The notes beneath the pieces are model-generated. The model searched no databases. It saw only the letters and a program-made list of their open reading frames with translations, and was not told where the DNA came from. The position numbers were made by a program, and so were the translations under genes. Below, in pieces: positions 25,904 to 33,225 of a DNA stretch of 38,992 nucleotides (position 1 is the stretch's first letter; every line of letters starts with the position of its first letter). The stretch is from Porticoccaceae bacterium (GTDB lineage Bacteria; Pseudomonadota; Gammaproteobacteria; Pseudomonadales; Porticoccaceae): the NCBI GenBank assembly GCA_018664075.1, contig JABJOY010000009.1, forward strand, positions 1 to 38,992. Direction: 5' to 3'.

Positions 25904-26590
25904 TTATTGGATTGGTTGTGGGTTGTAGTAATGGCGTCCGGTTTTGGTCTGCAGTATATATTTCACCAGATTATGGTAATCCAGATCGCCATCGGCGAGA
26001 TTAATCTCACTGGTATTTACGATCAGTAACGGACTGTCGTCGTAATGGTAGAAAAACTGCGTATAGGCGTCATTGAGCTGTTGCAGGTAGGACTGCTCTA
26101 TAGGGCGCTCAATGATATTGCCACGCCGCTGCACGCGCTCATAGAGGGTCTCGGTCGGAGCCTGCAGGTAGATCACCAGGTCGGGTTTAGGCAGATCTTC
26201 AATAATATTGTCATAGACGGTTTGATAGAGACGATACTCGTCGTTGTCCAGAGTAATGCGGGCAAATAACGGATCTTTTTCAATCAAAAAATCCGAGATG
26301 CGCACCTGCTGAAAAATATCCCCCTGACGCAAATCCTGAAGTTTGCGCATGCGCTGGAATAAAAAATACAGCTGAGTTGGCAGAGCATTGCTGCGCCGAT
26401 CTTGATAAAAGCGCTCCAGAAAAGGGTTTGTCTCAGCCTCTTCGAGCAATGTTTCATAATTAAAGGAGTCAGCCAGACGCTTGGCTAATGTGGTTTTGCC
26501 TATGCCTATAGGGCCTTCTATGGCGATATAACTGGGAATTGTAGCAAGGGATAAATCCAGATTAAGCTCATTGACCAAGGCTGGTTCCAC
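25904..26590 (-). CDS. Deoxynucleoside kinase family protein
   Basis: A 228-aa P-loop kinase. YIAIEGPIGIGKTTLAKRL carries Walker A (about residue 28); ERFYQDRRSNALPTQLYFLFQRM, SDFLIEKDPLFARITL and the LID-like ERVQRRGNIIER follow the dGK/dCK pattern. It should phosphorylate deoxynucleosides for nucleotide salvage. The frame opens at TTG (26602), but this TTGGAG is the Shine-Dalgarno site of the GTG at 26588-26590, which I use. It sits between folK and panB, an insertion relative to Pseudomonas. Confidence 0.85.
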   Translation of the reverse strand: MEPALVNELNLDLSLATIPSYIAIEGPIGIGKTTLAKRLADSFNYETLLEEAETNPFLERFYQDRRSNALPTQLYFLFQRMRKLQDLRQGDIFQQVRISDFLIEKDPLFARITLDNDEYRLYQTVYDNIIEDLPKPDLVIYLQAPTETLYERVQRRGNIIERPIEQSYLQQLNDAYTQFFYHYDDSPLLIVNTSEINLADGDLDYHNLVKYILQTKTGRHYYNPQPIQ

Positions 26591-26644
26591 AGAAGTCTCC
26601 AAACACCAAATTTATTCTCACAGCTGCTCTGGGCGGTGTGAAAG

Positions 26645-27145
26645 TTATAGCTTGACGATACCTTGCATTGAGCAGTTTGCCAATAGCGCGGCGATATTTT
26701 CGCCATTTGGCAGGCTCAGCTGTGGTTCTATCTCGGTCAATGGTGCCAGCACAAAGCCGCGCTCGCGCATACGCGGGTGGGGCAGAGTCAGACGATCACA
26801 ATCTTGCACCAGCTGGTTATACAGCAAAATATCCAAATCCAGAGTTCTGGCTCCCCAGCGGATATTGCGTACCCGGCCCTGCTGCTGCTCAATGGATTGC
26901 AAATAATCCAATAGTTGCAATGGGGTCAGCTGGGTTTCAAGCTTGGCTGCGGCATTAATATAATCCGCCTGCTCCCCAGGGCCTATGGGTGGCGTCTGGT
27001 AGAAGCTGGATACTGTGACAAGGTTTATTTGCCTGTGTGAAGACAGGCTGTTCAGGGCTTTGTTGAGCTGTGCCTGAGGCGCGACTATGTGGCCATCGAC
27101 ATTGTCACTGAGATTGCTACCCAGCCCTATATAAGCCAGAGCCAT
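26645..27145 (-). CDS. folK: HPPK, 6-hydroxymethyl-dihydropterin pyrophosphokinase
   Basis: A 166-aa folate-pathway enzyme that pyrophosphorylates hydroxymethyl-dihydropterin with ATP. AYIGLGSNLSDN at the start, VSSFYQTPPIGPGEQADYINAAAKLET and the signature RNIRWGARTLDLDILLYN followed by LTLPHPRMRERGFVL leave no doubt. The start overlaps the pcnB stop by one base (TAATG), so translation is likely coupled, as in many gammaproteobacteria. Confidence 0.97.
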   Translation of the reverse strand: MALAYIGLGSNLSDNVDGHIVAPQAQLNKALNSLSSHRQINLVTVSSFYQTPPIGPGEQADYINAAAKLETQLTPLQLLDYLQSIEQQQGRVRNIRWGARTLDLDILLYNQLVQDCDRLTLPHPRMRERGFVLAPLTEIEPQLSLPNGENIAALLANCSMQGIVKL

Positions 27146-28494
27146 TAGTCGACTCTGGGTTTTCTTGGTTTTCTGCGCTTGCGATTGCGTCCAGGTTCAC
27201 CGAGCGCTTTGGACATTTGATGTTGTTTTTCTTCGTCGGCATTCTGGTAGGCAGTCCACCAGTCTCCCAGACCGCTGAGTTCCTCTCCAGCCTGTTCCCG
27301 GAGCAGCACAAAGTCATAGGCGGCACGAAAACGTGGATGTTCGACAAGGCGCTTGGCTCTGTGACCGCCGCGGCGGGGCAGCAGCAGCTGTAAATCCCAT
27401 ATCTCACGCATGGGCATGGTAAAGCGTTTGGGAATAGCGGTAATTGGGATCTGTTTGGCGATCACTTCGCCCGCAGCTTTGCTCAGGGCGTAGGCTGGGC
27501 TATTGCCCCGGTCGCGATAGCGAGAGGCCAATTGCTGCACCGATGGCCACAGCAGAGCTGCATAGATAAAGGCTGGAGTAACCCGCTTGTTGCTGCGAAT
27601 GCGCAGGTCAGTATTGGTAAAGGCCTGCTCAATAAGCTTGCCAGTCAGGCTGTTTCGATCTTTCATCATGGCGCTGACCTGGGGGGCAATATAGTCAAAC
27701 AGGCCATATTCGTAGAGCAGCCAGAATGTGGCCAGGCCCTGTCCGCTCATAAACAGTTTTAAGGTTTCATCAAACAGGCGCGGTGGCGATACATGTTCGA
27801 GATTGGCCGCCAGCTTGCGCATTGGCTTTTCAGTGACAGGGTCAATGCTGAATCCCAGTTTAGCGGCAAAGCGGGCTACCCGCAGCAGGCGCACAGGATC
27901 TTCACGGAATCTGGTGGCAGGGTCGCCCATTATGCGGATAATGCGGTCGTCAATATCCTCGAGACCATCAGCGAAATCATGGATGCTATTGTCGCTGGGG
28001 TCGTAGTACAGGGCATTGATAGTCAGATCACGGCGGCTGGCATCATCGCTGATGGAGCCAAATACATTATCCCTGGTGAGCACACCGGAATCAGCTTGCT
28101 GGCGTCTGCTGCCACCTTTTTTATCCGTGCCTTTGCTTTCGTTGGAACGGAAGGTCGTGACCTCAATCAGCTCGCGGCCAAACTGCACATGCACAATTTG
28201 AAAGCGACGACCGATAATTCGTGAGCGCCTGAACAGAGGTTTGATCTCACCAGGCTTGGCATTGGTGGCGACATCGAAATCTTTGGGCTTGAGTCCCAGC
28301 AGCAGGTCGCGAACCGAGCCGCCTACCACATAGGCTTCATAGCCATTCTCCTGCAATACTTCGACGACTTTGCGCGCGTCTCTGCTAATCATTTTCGGCG
28401 ACAGTGAGTGTTGGTCACTGGGCACGACTCTGTGCTCACCAACATTATGCTGGTGAGCGTCTTTGGAGAAAAATCTACTGATACGTTTCAGCAT
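27145..28494 (-). CDS. pcnB: Poly(A) polymerase I
   Basis: A 449-aa nucleotidyltransferase that adds poly(A) tails to RNA 3' ends and so speeds decay. The active site is in YVVGGSVRDLLLGLKPKDFDVATNA (GGS and the DxD pair, about residues 56-80), followed by the class II NTase RNA-binding parts (REDPVRLLRVARFAAKLGF) and a basic C-terminus (RNRKRRKPRKP) that distinguishes it from CCA-adding enzyme. The 95-bp leader (28495-28589) follows the terminator of a small RNA. Promoter boxes there are not clear. Confidence 0.96.
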   Translation of the reverse strand: MLKRISRFFSKDAHQHNVGEHRVVPSDQHSLSPKMISRDARKVVEVLQENGYEAYVVGGSVRDLLLGLKPKDFDVATNAKPGEIKPLFRRSRIIGRRFQIVHVQFGRELIEVTTFRSNESKGTDKKGGSRRQQADSGVLTRDNVFGSISDDASRRDLTINALYYDPSDNSIHDFADGLEDIDDRIIRIMGDPATRFREDPVRLLRVARFAAKLGFSIDPVTEKPMRKLAANLEHVSPPRLFDETLKLFMSGQGLATFWLLYEYGLFDYIAPQVSAMMKDRNSLTGKLIEQAFTNTDLRIRSNKRVTPAFIYAALLWPSVQQLASRYRDRGNSPAYALSKAAGEVIAKQIPITAIPKRFTMPMREIWDLQLLLPRRGGHRAKRLVEHPRFRAAYDFVLLREQAGEELSGLGDWWTAYQNADEEKQHQMSKALGEPGRNRKRRKPRKPRVD

Positions 28495-28589
28495 GAACAG
28501 CTTGCCGGTGGACTGTTGGGAAGGCGCAGTTTAACAGAGGATCACCAATTACGGGAGCATTGGATTGCGGATGCGTATACTTTGGACAA

Positions 28590-28619
28590 TAAAAAAGGGA
28601 TGTCTTTCGACAACCCCCC
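28590..28619 (-). terminator. Intrinsic terminator of the small RNA upstream of pcnB
   Basis: On the minus strand GGGTTGTC (28609-28616) and GACATCCC (28597-28604) form an 8-position stem with one T-T mismatch, closed by a GAAA tetraloop. A run of six T follows (28591-28596), then ATT. Strength and orientation fit termination of a transcript running toward pcnB. Confidence 0.85.
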
Positions 28620-28719
28620 TCAATGGTTCTTCGAGCTTTAGCTCTGGGAACACTTTTCGCAATCCATCCAATTTTTATTATTCTTTATTGTTATTATTAC
28701 TCAGAGACTCTCTCTGGTG
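28590..28719 (-). ncRNA. Candidate CrcZ-like Hfq-binding small RNA
   Basis: A predicted RNA of about 130 nt, read toward pcnB. In order it has: a 5' hairpin CAGAGA-GAG-TCTCTG; an unpaired A-rich stretch with six consecutive ARN triplets (28684-28701: AGU AAU AAU AAC AAU AAA), one G, then four more (28671-28682: AAU AAU AAA AAU); a GTTC/GAGC-TAAA-GCTC/GAAC stem; and the GAAA-loop terminator. Six ARN triplets are what the Hfq hexamer's distal face binds, and the repeats fit the AAnAAnAA 'CA motif' of Pseudomonas Crc/Hfq targets. It lies between cbrB and pcnB, where pseudomonads encode crcZ. No open reading frame with a ribosome-binding site fits here. Homology to CrcZ is by place and motif, not by sequence alignment. 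Confidence 0.7.
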
Positions 28720-28725
28720 CTTTTC

Positions 28726-28753
28726 ATTCTAATCAGAATTTTTTTTGCTTCAA
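28726..28753 (-). promoter_or_regulatory. Sigma-70-type promoter of the small RNA
   Basis: TTGAAG (28748-28753) and TAGAAT (28726-28731) are spaced by 16 bp on the minus strand, with an A tract between them. Transcription should start at about 28719. No sigma-54 signature (GG-N10-GC in the TGGCAC/TTGC context) could be read in the 130 bp upstream, unlike Pseudomonas crcZ. Confidence 0.65.
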
Positions 28754-28783
28754 GCTAAATAACCAAATTTTTTTCTAATTCGT

Positions 28784-28831
28784 AGAAACAGAGTATTTTG
28801 TTACTTTTAGAAACAGCTTTTGGCAGAAACA
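28784..28831 (-). promoter_or_regulatory. Three TGTTTCT repeats upstream of the small-RNA promoter; possible CbrB sites
   Basis: Read on the minus strand, TGTTTCT occurs at 28825-28831, 28809-28815 and 28784-28790. The two proximal copies extend to a nine-base identity CTGTTTCTA with 25-bp period. A GTAACA (28799-28804) lies between them in the opposite sense. CbrB half-sites in Pseudomonas, as I recall, resemble TGTTAC/GTAACA. At about -65 to -110 from the predicted start, they are placed as activator sites. Confidence 0.45.
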
Positions 28832-28849
28832 TATTCATCAGCGCATAAA

Positions 28850-30106
28850 TCAGGCTTTTTTCCGACTGATACCCAGTTTGTTGCGTCGCTCCCACAGGGA
28901 TTTACGGCTGATGCCCAGCTTTTGTGCCAGTGCAGTTTCACTCATATTTTCCTGGTTTTCCAGGACGAAGCTGGTGAAATAGTCTTCCAGAGAGAGTCCG
29001 GCTGGCCCATCAATAGCAGGGTTTGTGGTCATGCTCTTTTCGTCAGCAGATGGTTCATCATGGGTCTGGGGAGCGTCGCCCAGACCCAGCATATCGGGTT
29101 CTAGCAGCTCTCCGGTCTCCGCCAAAATGGCACCTTGATAGATTGTATTTTGCAGTTCCTGAACATTGCCCGGCCAGCTGTAATCCAGCAGAGCCTGCTT
29201 CGCCTCGCTCGACAGATTGATCTCCAGATTTAGTTCGCTACTGTACCTATCGATAAAATGTTCTATTAGAGCAGGTATATCCCCGGCCCGCTCGCGCAGC
29301 GTTGGCACTAGAATCTTGACCACATTGAGGCTGTAAAAGAGATCTTTACGGAAGCGCCCGGTTTGGGTGAGTACTCTGAGATCCTGCTCCACCGATGCAA
29401 CGAAACGAAAATTTGCCTGCTGTATTGCTCTGAGTATCTGAGGCTGCATTGGGCCGGGAAGTTCGCAGATGTTATTCAGGAACAATGTGCCTGAGCCGTC
29501 TTGTTCCAAAATCTGGGATAGTTCAGCACTGCTAACCGAAGCGCAGTTGATAGTGATAAAAGGCTGTCCTGCAAAGCTACTACCCGCATGTATGGTCTCT
29601 GCAACAGTGCGCCTGCCTGTGCCATTTTCACCATGGATCAACACAGGGGCAGAAGTGGGCGCCGCTTTGTGTACAGTACGCAGAATTTTCAGTATCTCCG
29701 GGCTATTGCCCATGAGTAACCTGTTGGGCTCTGGGCGAGCCTGCTTTGATTCCCCCAGTATACGCCGCACTGCATTGAGCATTTCGTCATGGTCAAAGGG
29801 TTTGGATACGTAGTCGGCTGCCCCCTGACGCATGGTATCAACAGCAGAGCGCAGGCTGGCATAGCTGGTCATAATCATTACTGGCACATTGCCCGCGGCC
29901 TTAATCAGGTCGGTGCCGGCGCTGCCCGGCAAGCGTAGATCACTGATGACCAGGTCGAAGTCATTGAGATTATATGACTGCTGTGCCGCTTTGACACTGA
30001 TGGCTTCAGAGATGTTGAAATCGTGACGCTCAAGCAGCTTGCGCAGGGAGGTACGAATAATATCTTCGTCTTCAACAATAAGAATATGATGATTGTTCAT
30101 GCTCAT
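28850..30106 (-). CDS. cbrB: CbrB-type response regulator with degenerate AAA+ domain
   Basis: A 418-aa NtrC-family regulator. The receiver domain (ILIVEDEDIIRTSLRKLLERHDF; phospho-acceptor Asp56 in SDLRLPG; MTSYAS; KPFDHDE) and the C-terminal Fis-type helix-turn-helix (LSLEDYFTSFVLENQ, then TALAQKLGISRKSLWERR) match CbrB closely. The central domain is abnormal: Walker A reads GENGTGRR (lysine lost), the sigma-54-contacting GAFTGA loop is missing with about 20 neighbouring residues, Walker B reads FLNNICELP instead of FLDEIGELP, and the following sensor I stretch is shortened. It should bind DNA but not hydrolyse ATP or open sigma-54 promoters. The start overlaps the cbrA stop (ATGA); a second ATG six bases on is possible. 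Confidence 0.88.
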   Translation of the reverse strand: MSMNNHHILIVEDEDIIRTSLRKLLERHDFNISEAISVKAAQQSYNLNDFDLVISDLRLPGSAGTDLIKAAGNVPVMIMTSYASLRSAVDTMRQGAADYVSKPFDHDEMLNAVRRILGESKQARPEPNRLLMGNSPEILKILRTVHKAAPTSAPVLIHGENGTGRRTVAETIHAGSSFAGQPFITINCASVSSAELSQILEQDGSGTLFLNNICELPGPMQPQILRAIQQANFRFVASVEQDLRVLTQTGRFRKDLFYSLNVVKILVPTLRERAGDIPALIEHFIDRYSSELNLEINLSSEAKQALLDYSWPGNVQELQNTIYQGAILAETGELLEPDMLGLGDAPQTHDEPSADEKSMTTNPAIDGPAGLSLEDYFTSFVLENQENMSETALAQKLGISRKSLWERRNKLGISRKKA

Positions 30107-32976
30107 ACTGCGGATGATAGGGGAAAACTGATGGTTGCAGTAGTGCCACATTGGCTATTTTCTGCAGGACTGCTGATGGAGATTTCAGCACCAAGACTTT
30201 TTACCAGATTAAACACCACCCAAAGCCCCAATCCAGTGCCGCTGCCTGGGTCTTTGCTGGTGACAAAGGGCTCAAAAAGGTGGCTCTGGAGGCTGTCCTC
30301 AATGCCAGTACCCTGATCGCTGACTTTGAGGTGAACATGTTTGTCAGTGCTGTCAGCGGTAATGCTGATAACGCCTCCCTGTGGGGATGCATCCCGGGCA
30401 TTGCTCAACAGATTGAGGAATATTTGCAGCAGCTGGTTGTAATCGCCATCAATGGTTAATTCCGGATCGATGATTGATCTGAAATTGACGGCAATCGGCG
30501 AGGGACTCATGGTGAGCAATCTAATGGCCTCCTCAGCCGCTCTCTGAAGCTCGATCTTTTGTCGGCTTTTACTCAGGGCACTACCGCCTTTGGAAAAGCT
30601 GATCAGTGACTGAACAATGCGATTGATACGCTGGGTCTGGGACAGGATTTGCTCCGCAGACTCGGCGATCTGACCGGTTTCAGTTTCATGCTGCAGATTC
30701 TGCGCGAGACAGGCAATACCAGTGACAGGGTTGCCAATTTCATGGGCAACCCCGGCTGCCAGGCGTCCAACTGAAGCCAGACGTTCATTGTCGATCGCTT
30801 TTTGGATAAGATTTATTGCTTTGGTGTTGTCTTCAATCAGCACAACAATATCTGTGTCCGGGTCAGGGTTAATATGCTGGGCTGATTTTTGCAGGCCGAA
30901 CCATCGCACTTGATCCCCGAATTCCAGGCGCAGTTCATCAAGCACTGTCGAATCACTAGCAATAAAGCTGCTAATGGCGCTGCCCCAGGGCTCTGGTAAG
31001 TCGTTGATAGAACTACCGGTCACAGTTTTGCTGTCCCAGCCGGTGTAGTCAGCCAGAGTTGTATTCCATTTAATAATTTCACCTGACTGGTCCACAGAGA
31101 TAACCCCTATGGGCAGATTGTCGATAATTTCCCGATGATGCATGCGCAGCTTGTTCAGTTCGCTGGCAATACCAGTGAGGCGGTCACCATGGATAGCCAG
31201 TGCAGATTCAATCAGATAGATATCATCTGGCTCATTGGCCGCGGGAATGGTCACAGGCAGGGATTTTTCCATAATCCGGTTTGCAGTCAGCACGCCGAAA
31301 CGCATATTTAATGAGGCATTGATATTGTCGCGCAGCTGCCGCAGGGCAGAGGGTCTGACTTCGGCCTGATCAAATCCCAGATTATCCAGAGCTTTGGCAA
31401 CTTCGCTGTCGGCGGCCTCCCCCAGAGACAGGCGCAGACTGGAGGTAATTTCGGCCACGGATTTCTGCGTGATTTCTACCCGGGCCGGGATATAGACATT
31501 GTCTATCATACACACTGCGGCAAAGGACTTCTGTTCGGCATCCATGGGCCCAAAGACACTGAATATTATGCAGACGGTAATATTGACCAGCAGTGCCTCA
31601 ATGGCCCATATATTCCAGTTCTGCATGCCGAATTGAATGGTAGTGTCTGAAATAGGAAGTTGCCAGCTCCAGTCACCAAACAGCAGGGGCAATGCGATAG
31701 TTATTAGCCACAGGGAAATACCGGCCACCAGACCGCCGATAAATCCACGACGATTAACATTGGGTAGATATATGGCAGCAAGCATGCCCGGAGTTAGCTG
31801 TGCCAGTCCTGAAAATCCTGCCAGATAATAATCGGTGATGCTGCGGCTCTTAACCAACAGGCTCAATGCTGCGCAGAATACAATCAGACAGACTGCGATA
31901 AGGCCTTGTCGCTGCTTGAGCCAGGCGGATAACCGGGGCTGCAGATACAGCTTCTTGCTTGGCAGCAGAAAGCTGTTCATTAATATTTTTGACCAGATCA
32001 ATATCAGGCTACAGGAAAATGACAGGCCCAGTAACATAATGCTGGCTGTTCCCAGACCAGCCACTGAGGGGTGACTGGTCAGCGCAGGCAGGTTGTACAG
32101 GTATTCCTGTAGTGGTGAAAACGACTGCACCGAGATACCAGCCCAGAGCAGAGGGAATACTGGAATACAGGCGAGTAATACCAGCAGTGGGTAGGCCCAG
32201 GAGGTCATCCCGGTCTGTCGCTCGGAAATATTATCTGATACCAGCAGGCTAAAATTAATTGGTGAGGCAAAGCTGGCGATCAGGAAAATAGTAAAAATGC
32301 TGTAGGACAGGTCCATACGCTTAACAATATTGAGCTGCCCGCTATCAGCGATCCAGTTGTTCATTTCTCCCAGGGAGCCAAATATAGTCTCGATTGATGT
32401 CCAGGCAGAGAATCCCAGTGCCGGAAGCAGCAGCAGGCCCGCCGCTGTCATTATCCAGCCCAGATGATTGCTCGTGCCAACCTGAATTGAGCGCAGATTA
32501 ATAGCTACAAGAGCAGCACTGATAAGCAGCAGCACCAGCAGCTGGTAATCGTCGTTTAGCAGATAACTTGCGACTGCCTGAATGGCAGTAATCTGGGCCA
32601 GAATCAGTGGCAAGGTGGCGACTATAAGGCTGACGCAGGTAATCATGGCAACTGACTTGTTGCGAAATCTAAATGTCAGAAAATCCACTGGTGTGGCAAA
32701 GCGGATAATCTCATTGAGCCGGCGAATCGGCGCTAAAATAAGGGGTGATAGAACAAATACCAGACTAAAGCCCACTAGCGCCAGAATGATGCTGAAGCCG
32801 TAGCGCCCAGCCATTTCAATGGAGCCCATCGCCATAAACACTCCGGTGCCGGAAAATAGCCCCAGACTCAGAGCCAGATCTTTACTGCCGCGGCTAGTCC
32901 GTGCCGATAGCCATTTGGCCACCAGTGCGCTCAGCCCCAGCATAGCGGCGGTTATCAGTAGTATTTCAGGATTCAT
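30103..32976 (-). CDS. cbrA: CbrA-type sensor kinase with sodium:solute symporter domain
   Basis: A 957-aa membrane kinase. The N-terminal half is a sodium:solute symporter domain of about thirteen helices (FSGTGVFMAMGSIEMAGRYG; SPINFSLLVSDN; YYLAGFSGLAQLTPGMLAAIYLPNVNRRGFIGG). Then come a linker, a PAS domain (REIIDNLPIGVISVDQSGEIIKWN), HisKA with the H box AGVAHEIGNP (about residue 742), and HATPase with N box FLNLLSNARDAS and G boxes SDQGTGIED and GSGTGLGL. This is the CbrA architecture, sensing or coupling nutrient uptake to phosphorylation of CbrB. GGGGT lies 5-6 nt before the ATG at 32974-32976, inside the last codons of the small upstream gene; cbrB follows with a 4-bp overlap. Confidence 0.92.
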   Translation of the reverse strand: MNPEILLITAAMLGLSALVAKWLSARTSRGSKDLALSLGLFSGTGVFMAMGSIEMAGRYGFSIILALVGFSLVFVLSPLILAPIRRLNEIIRFATPVDFLTFRFRNKSVAMITCVSLIVATLPLILAQITAIQAVASYLLNDDYQLLVLLLISAALVAINLRSIQVGTSNHLGWIMTAAGLLLLPALGFSAWTSIETIFGSLGEMNNWIADSGQLNIVKRMDLSYSIFTIFLIASFASPINFSLLVSDNISERQTGMTSWAYPLLVLLACIPVFPLLWAGISVQSFSPLQEYLYNLPALTSHPSVAGLGTASIMLLGLSFSCSLILIWSKILMNSFLLPSKKLYLQPRLSAWLKQRQGLIAVCLIVFCAALSLLVKSRSITDYYLAGFSGLAQLTPGMLAAIYLPNVNRRGFIGGLVAGISLWLITIALPLLFGDWSWQLPISDTTIQFGMQNWNIWAIEALLVNITVCIIFSVFGPMDAEQKSFAAVCMIDNVYIPARVEITQKSVAEITSSLRLSLGEAADSEVAKALDNLGFDQAEVRPSALRQLRDNINASLNMRFGVLTANRIMEKSLPVTIPAANEPDDIYLIESALAIHGDRLTGIASELNKLRMHHREIIDNLPIGVISVDQSGEIIKWNTTLADYTGWDSKTVTGSSINDLPEPWGSAISSFIASDSTVLDELRLEFGDQVRWFGLQKSAQHINPDPDTDIVVLIEDNTKAINLIQKAIDNERLASVGRLAAGVAHEIGNPVTGIACLAQNLQHETETGQIAESAEQILSQTQRINRIVQSLISFSKGGSALSKSRQKIELQRAAEEAIRLLTMSPSPIAVNFRSIIDPELTIDGDYNQLLQIFLNLLSNARDASPQGGVISITADSTDKHVHLKVSDQGTGIEDSLQSHLFEPFVTSKDPGSGTGLGLWVVFNLVKSLGAEISISSPAENSQCGTTATISFPLSSAV

Positions 32977-33142
32977 CTGGACCCCGGTGCCTGTAGGCAA
33001 CATAGGCGGCAAATACAATCATGGCCCAGACCACAAAAGGTCTAAACCAATTGCCATCCGGCTCGATCGCCCATTGGGTGGCCATGGGGAAAACCACAAT
33101 ACAGAGCAGGAGTAAGGTTGCAACTAGGCGATAATTAAGCAT
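32966..33142 (-). CDS. Small two-helix membrane protein overlapping cbrA (CbrX-like)
   Basis: A 58-codon frame, too short for usual cut-offs. The protein has two hydrophobic helices (RLVATLLLLCIVVFPMA, about 5-21; FVVWAMIVFAAYVAYR, about 36-51) joined by a short WAIEPDGNWFRP loop, and a charged end RHRGPDES. Its stop lies 11 bp inside cbrA, so translation is likely coupled. Pseudomonas has a small gene, cbrX, in this very place. Such small proteins also accompany other symporter-domain carriers. No clear Shine-Dalgarno site precedes the ATG. A codon-by-codon reading shows no interruption. Confidence 0.75.
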   Translation of the reverse strand: MLNYRLVATLLLLCIVVFPMATQWAIEPDGNWFRPFVVWAMIVFAAYVAYRHRGPDES

Positions 33143-33195
33143 GGGTCAACATCATGGGTGTGTTGGCAGCGCCACATATTTTCAATAGGCCATCG

Positions 33196-33224
33196 ATGGT
33201 ATGCGTGCTTAACCTGCAAAGCAA
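33196..33224 (-). promoter_or_regulatory. Candidate promoter of the cbrX-like/cbrA/cbrB operon
   Basis: TTGCTT (33219-33224) and TACCAT (33196-33201) are spaced by 17 bp on the minus strand, just after the gluQ stop codon (33226). Transcription would start about 47 nt before the small gene. Confidence 0.45.
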
Positions 33225-33225
33225 A

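Noticed and set aside
25904-26602. TTG at 26600-26602 as the deoxynucleoside kinase start
   Set aside because: Again TTGGAG serves as the ribosome-binding site, for the GTG at 26588-26590.
28720-28849. Sigma-54 promoter for the small RNA, as in Pseudomonas crcZ
   Set aside because: I could not read a GG-N10-GC element in the expected context on the minus strand; a sigma-70-type promoter is well placed instead.
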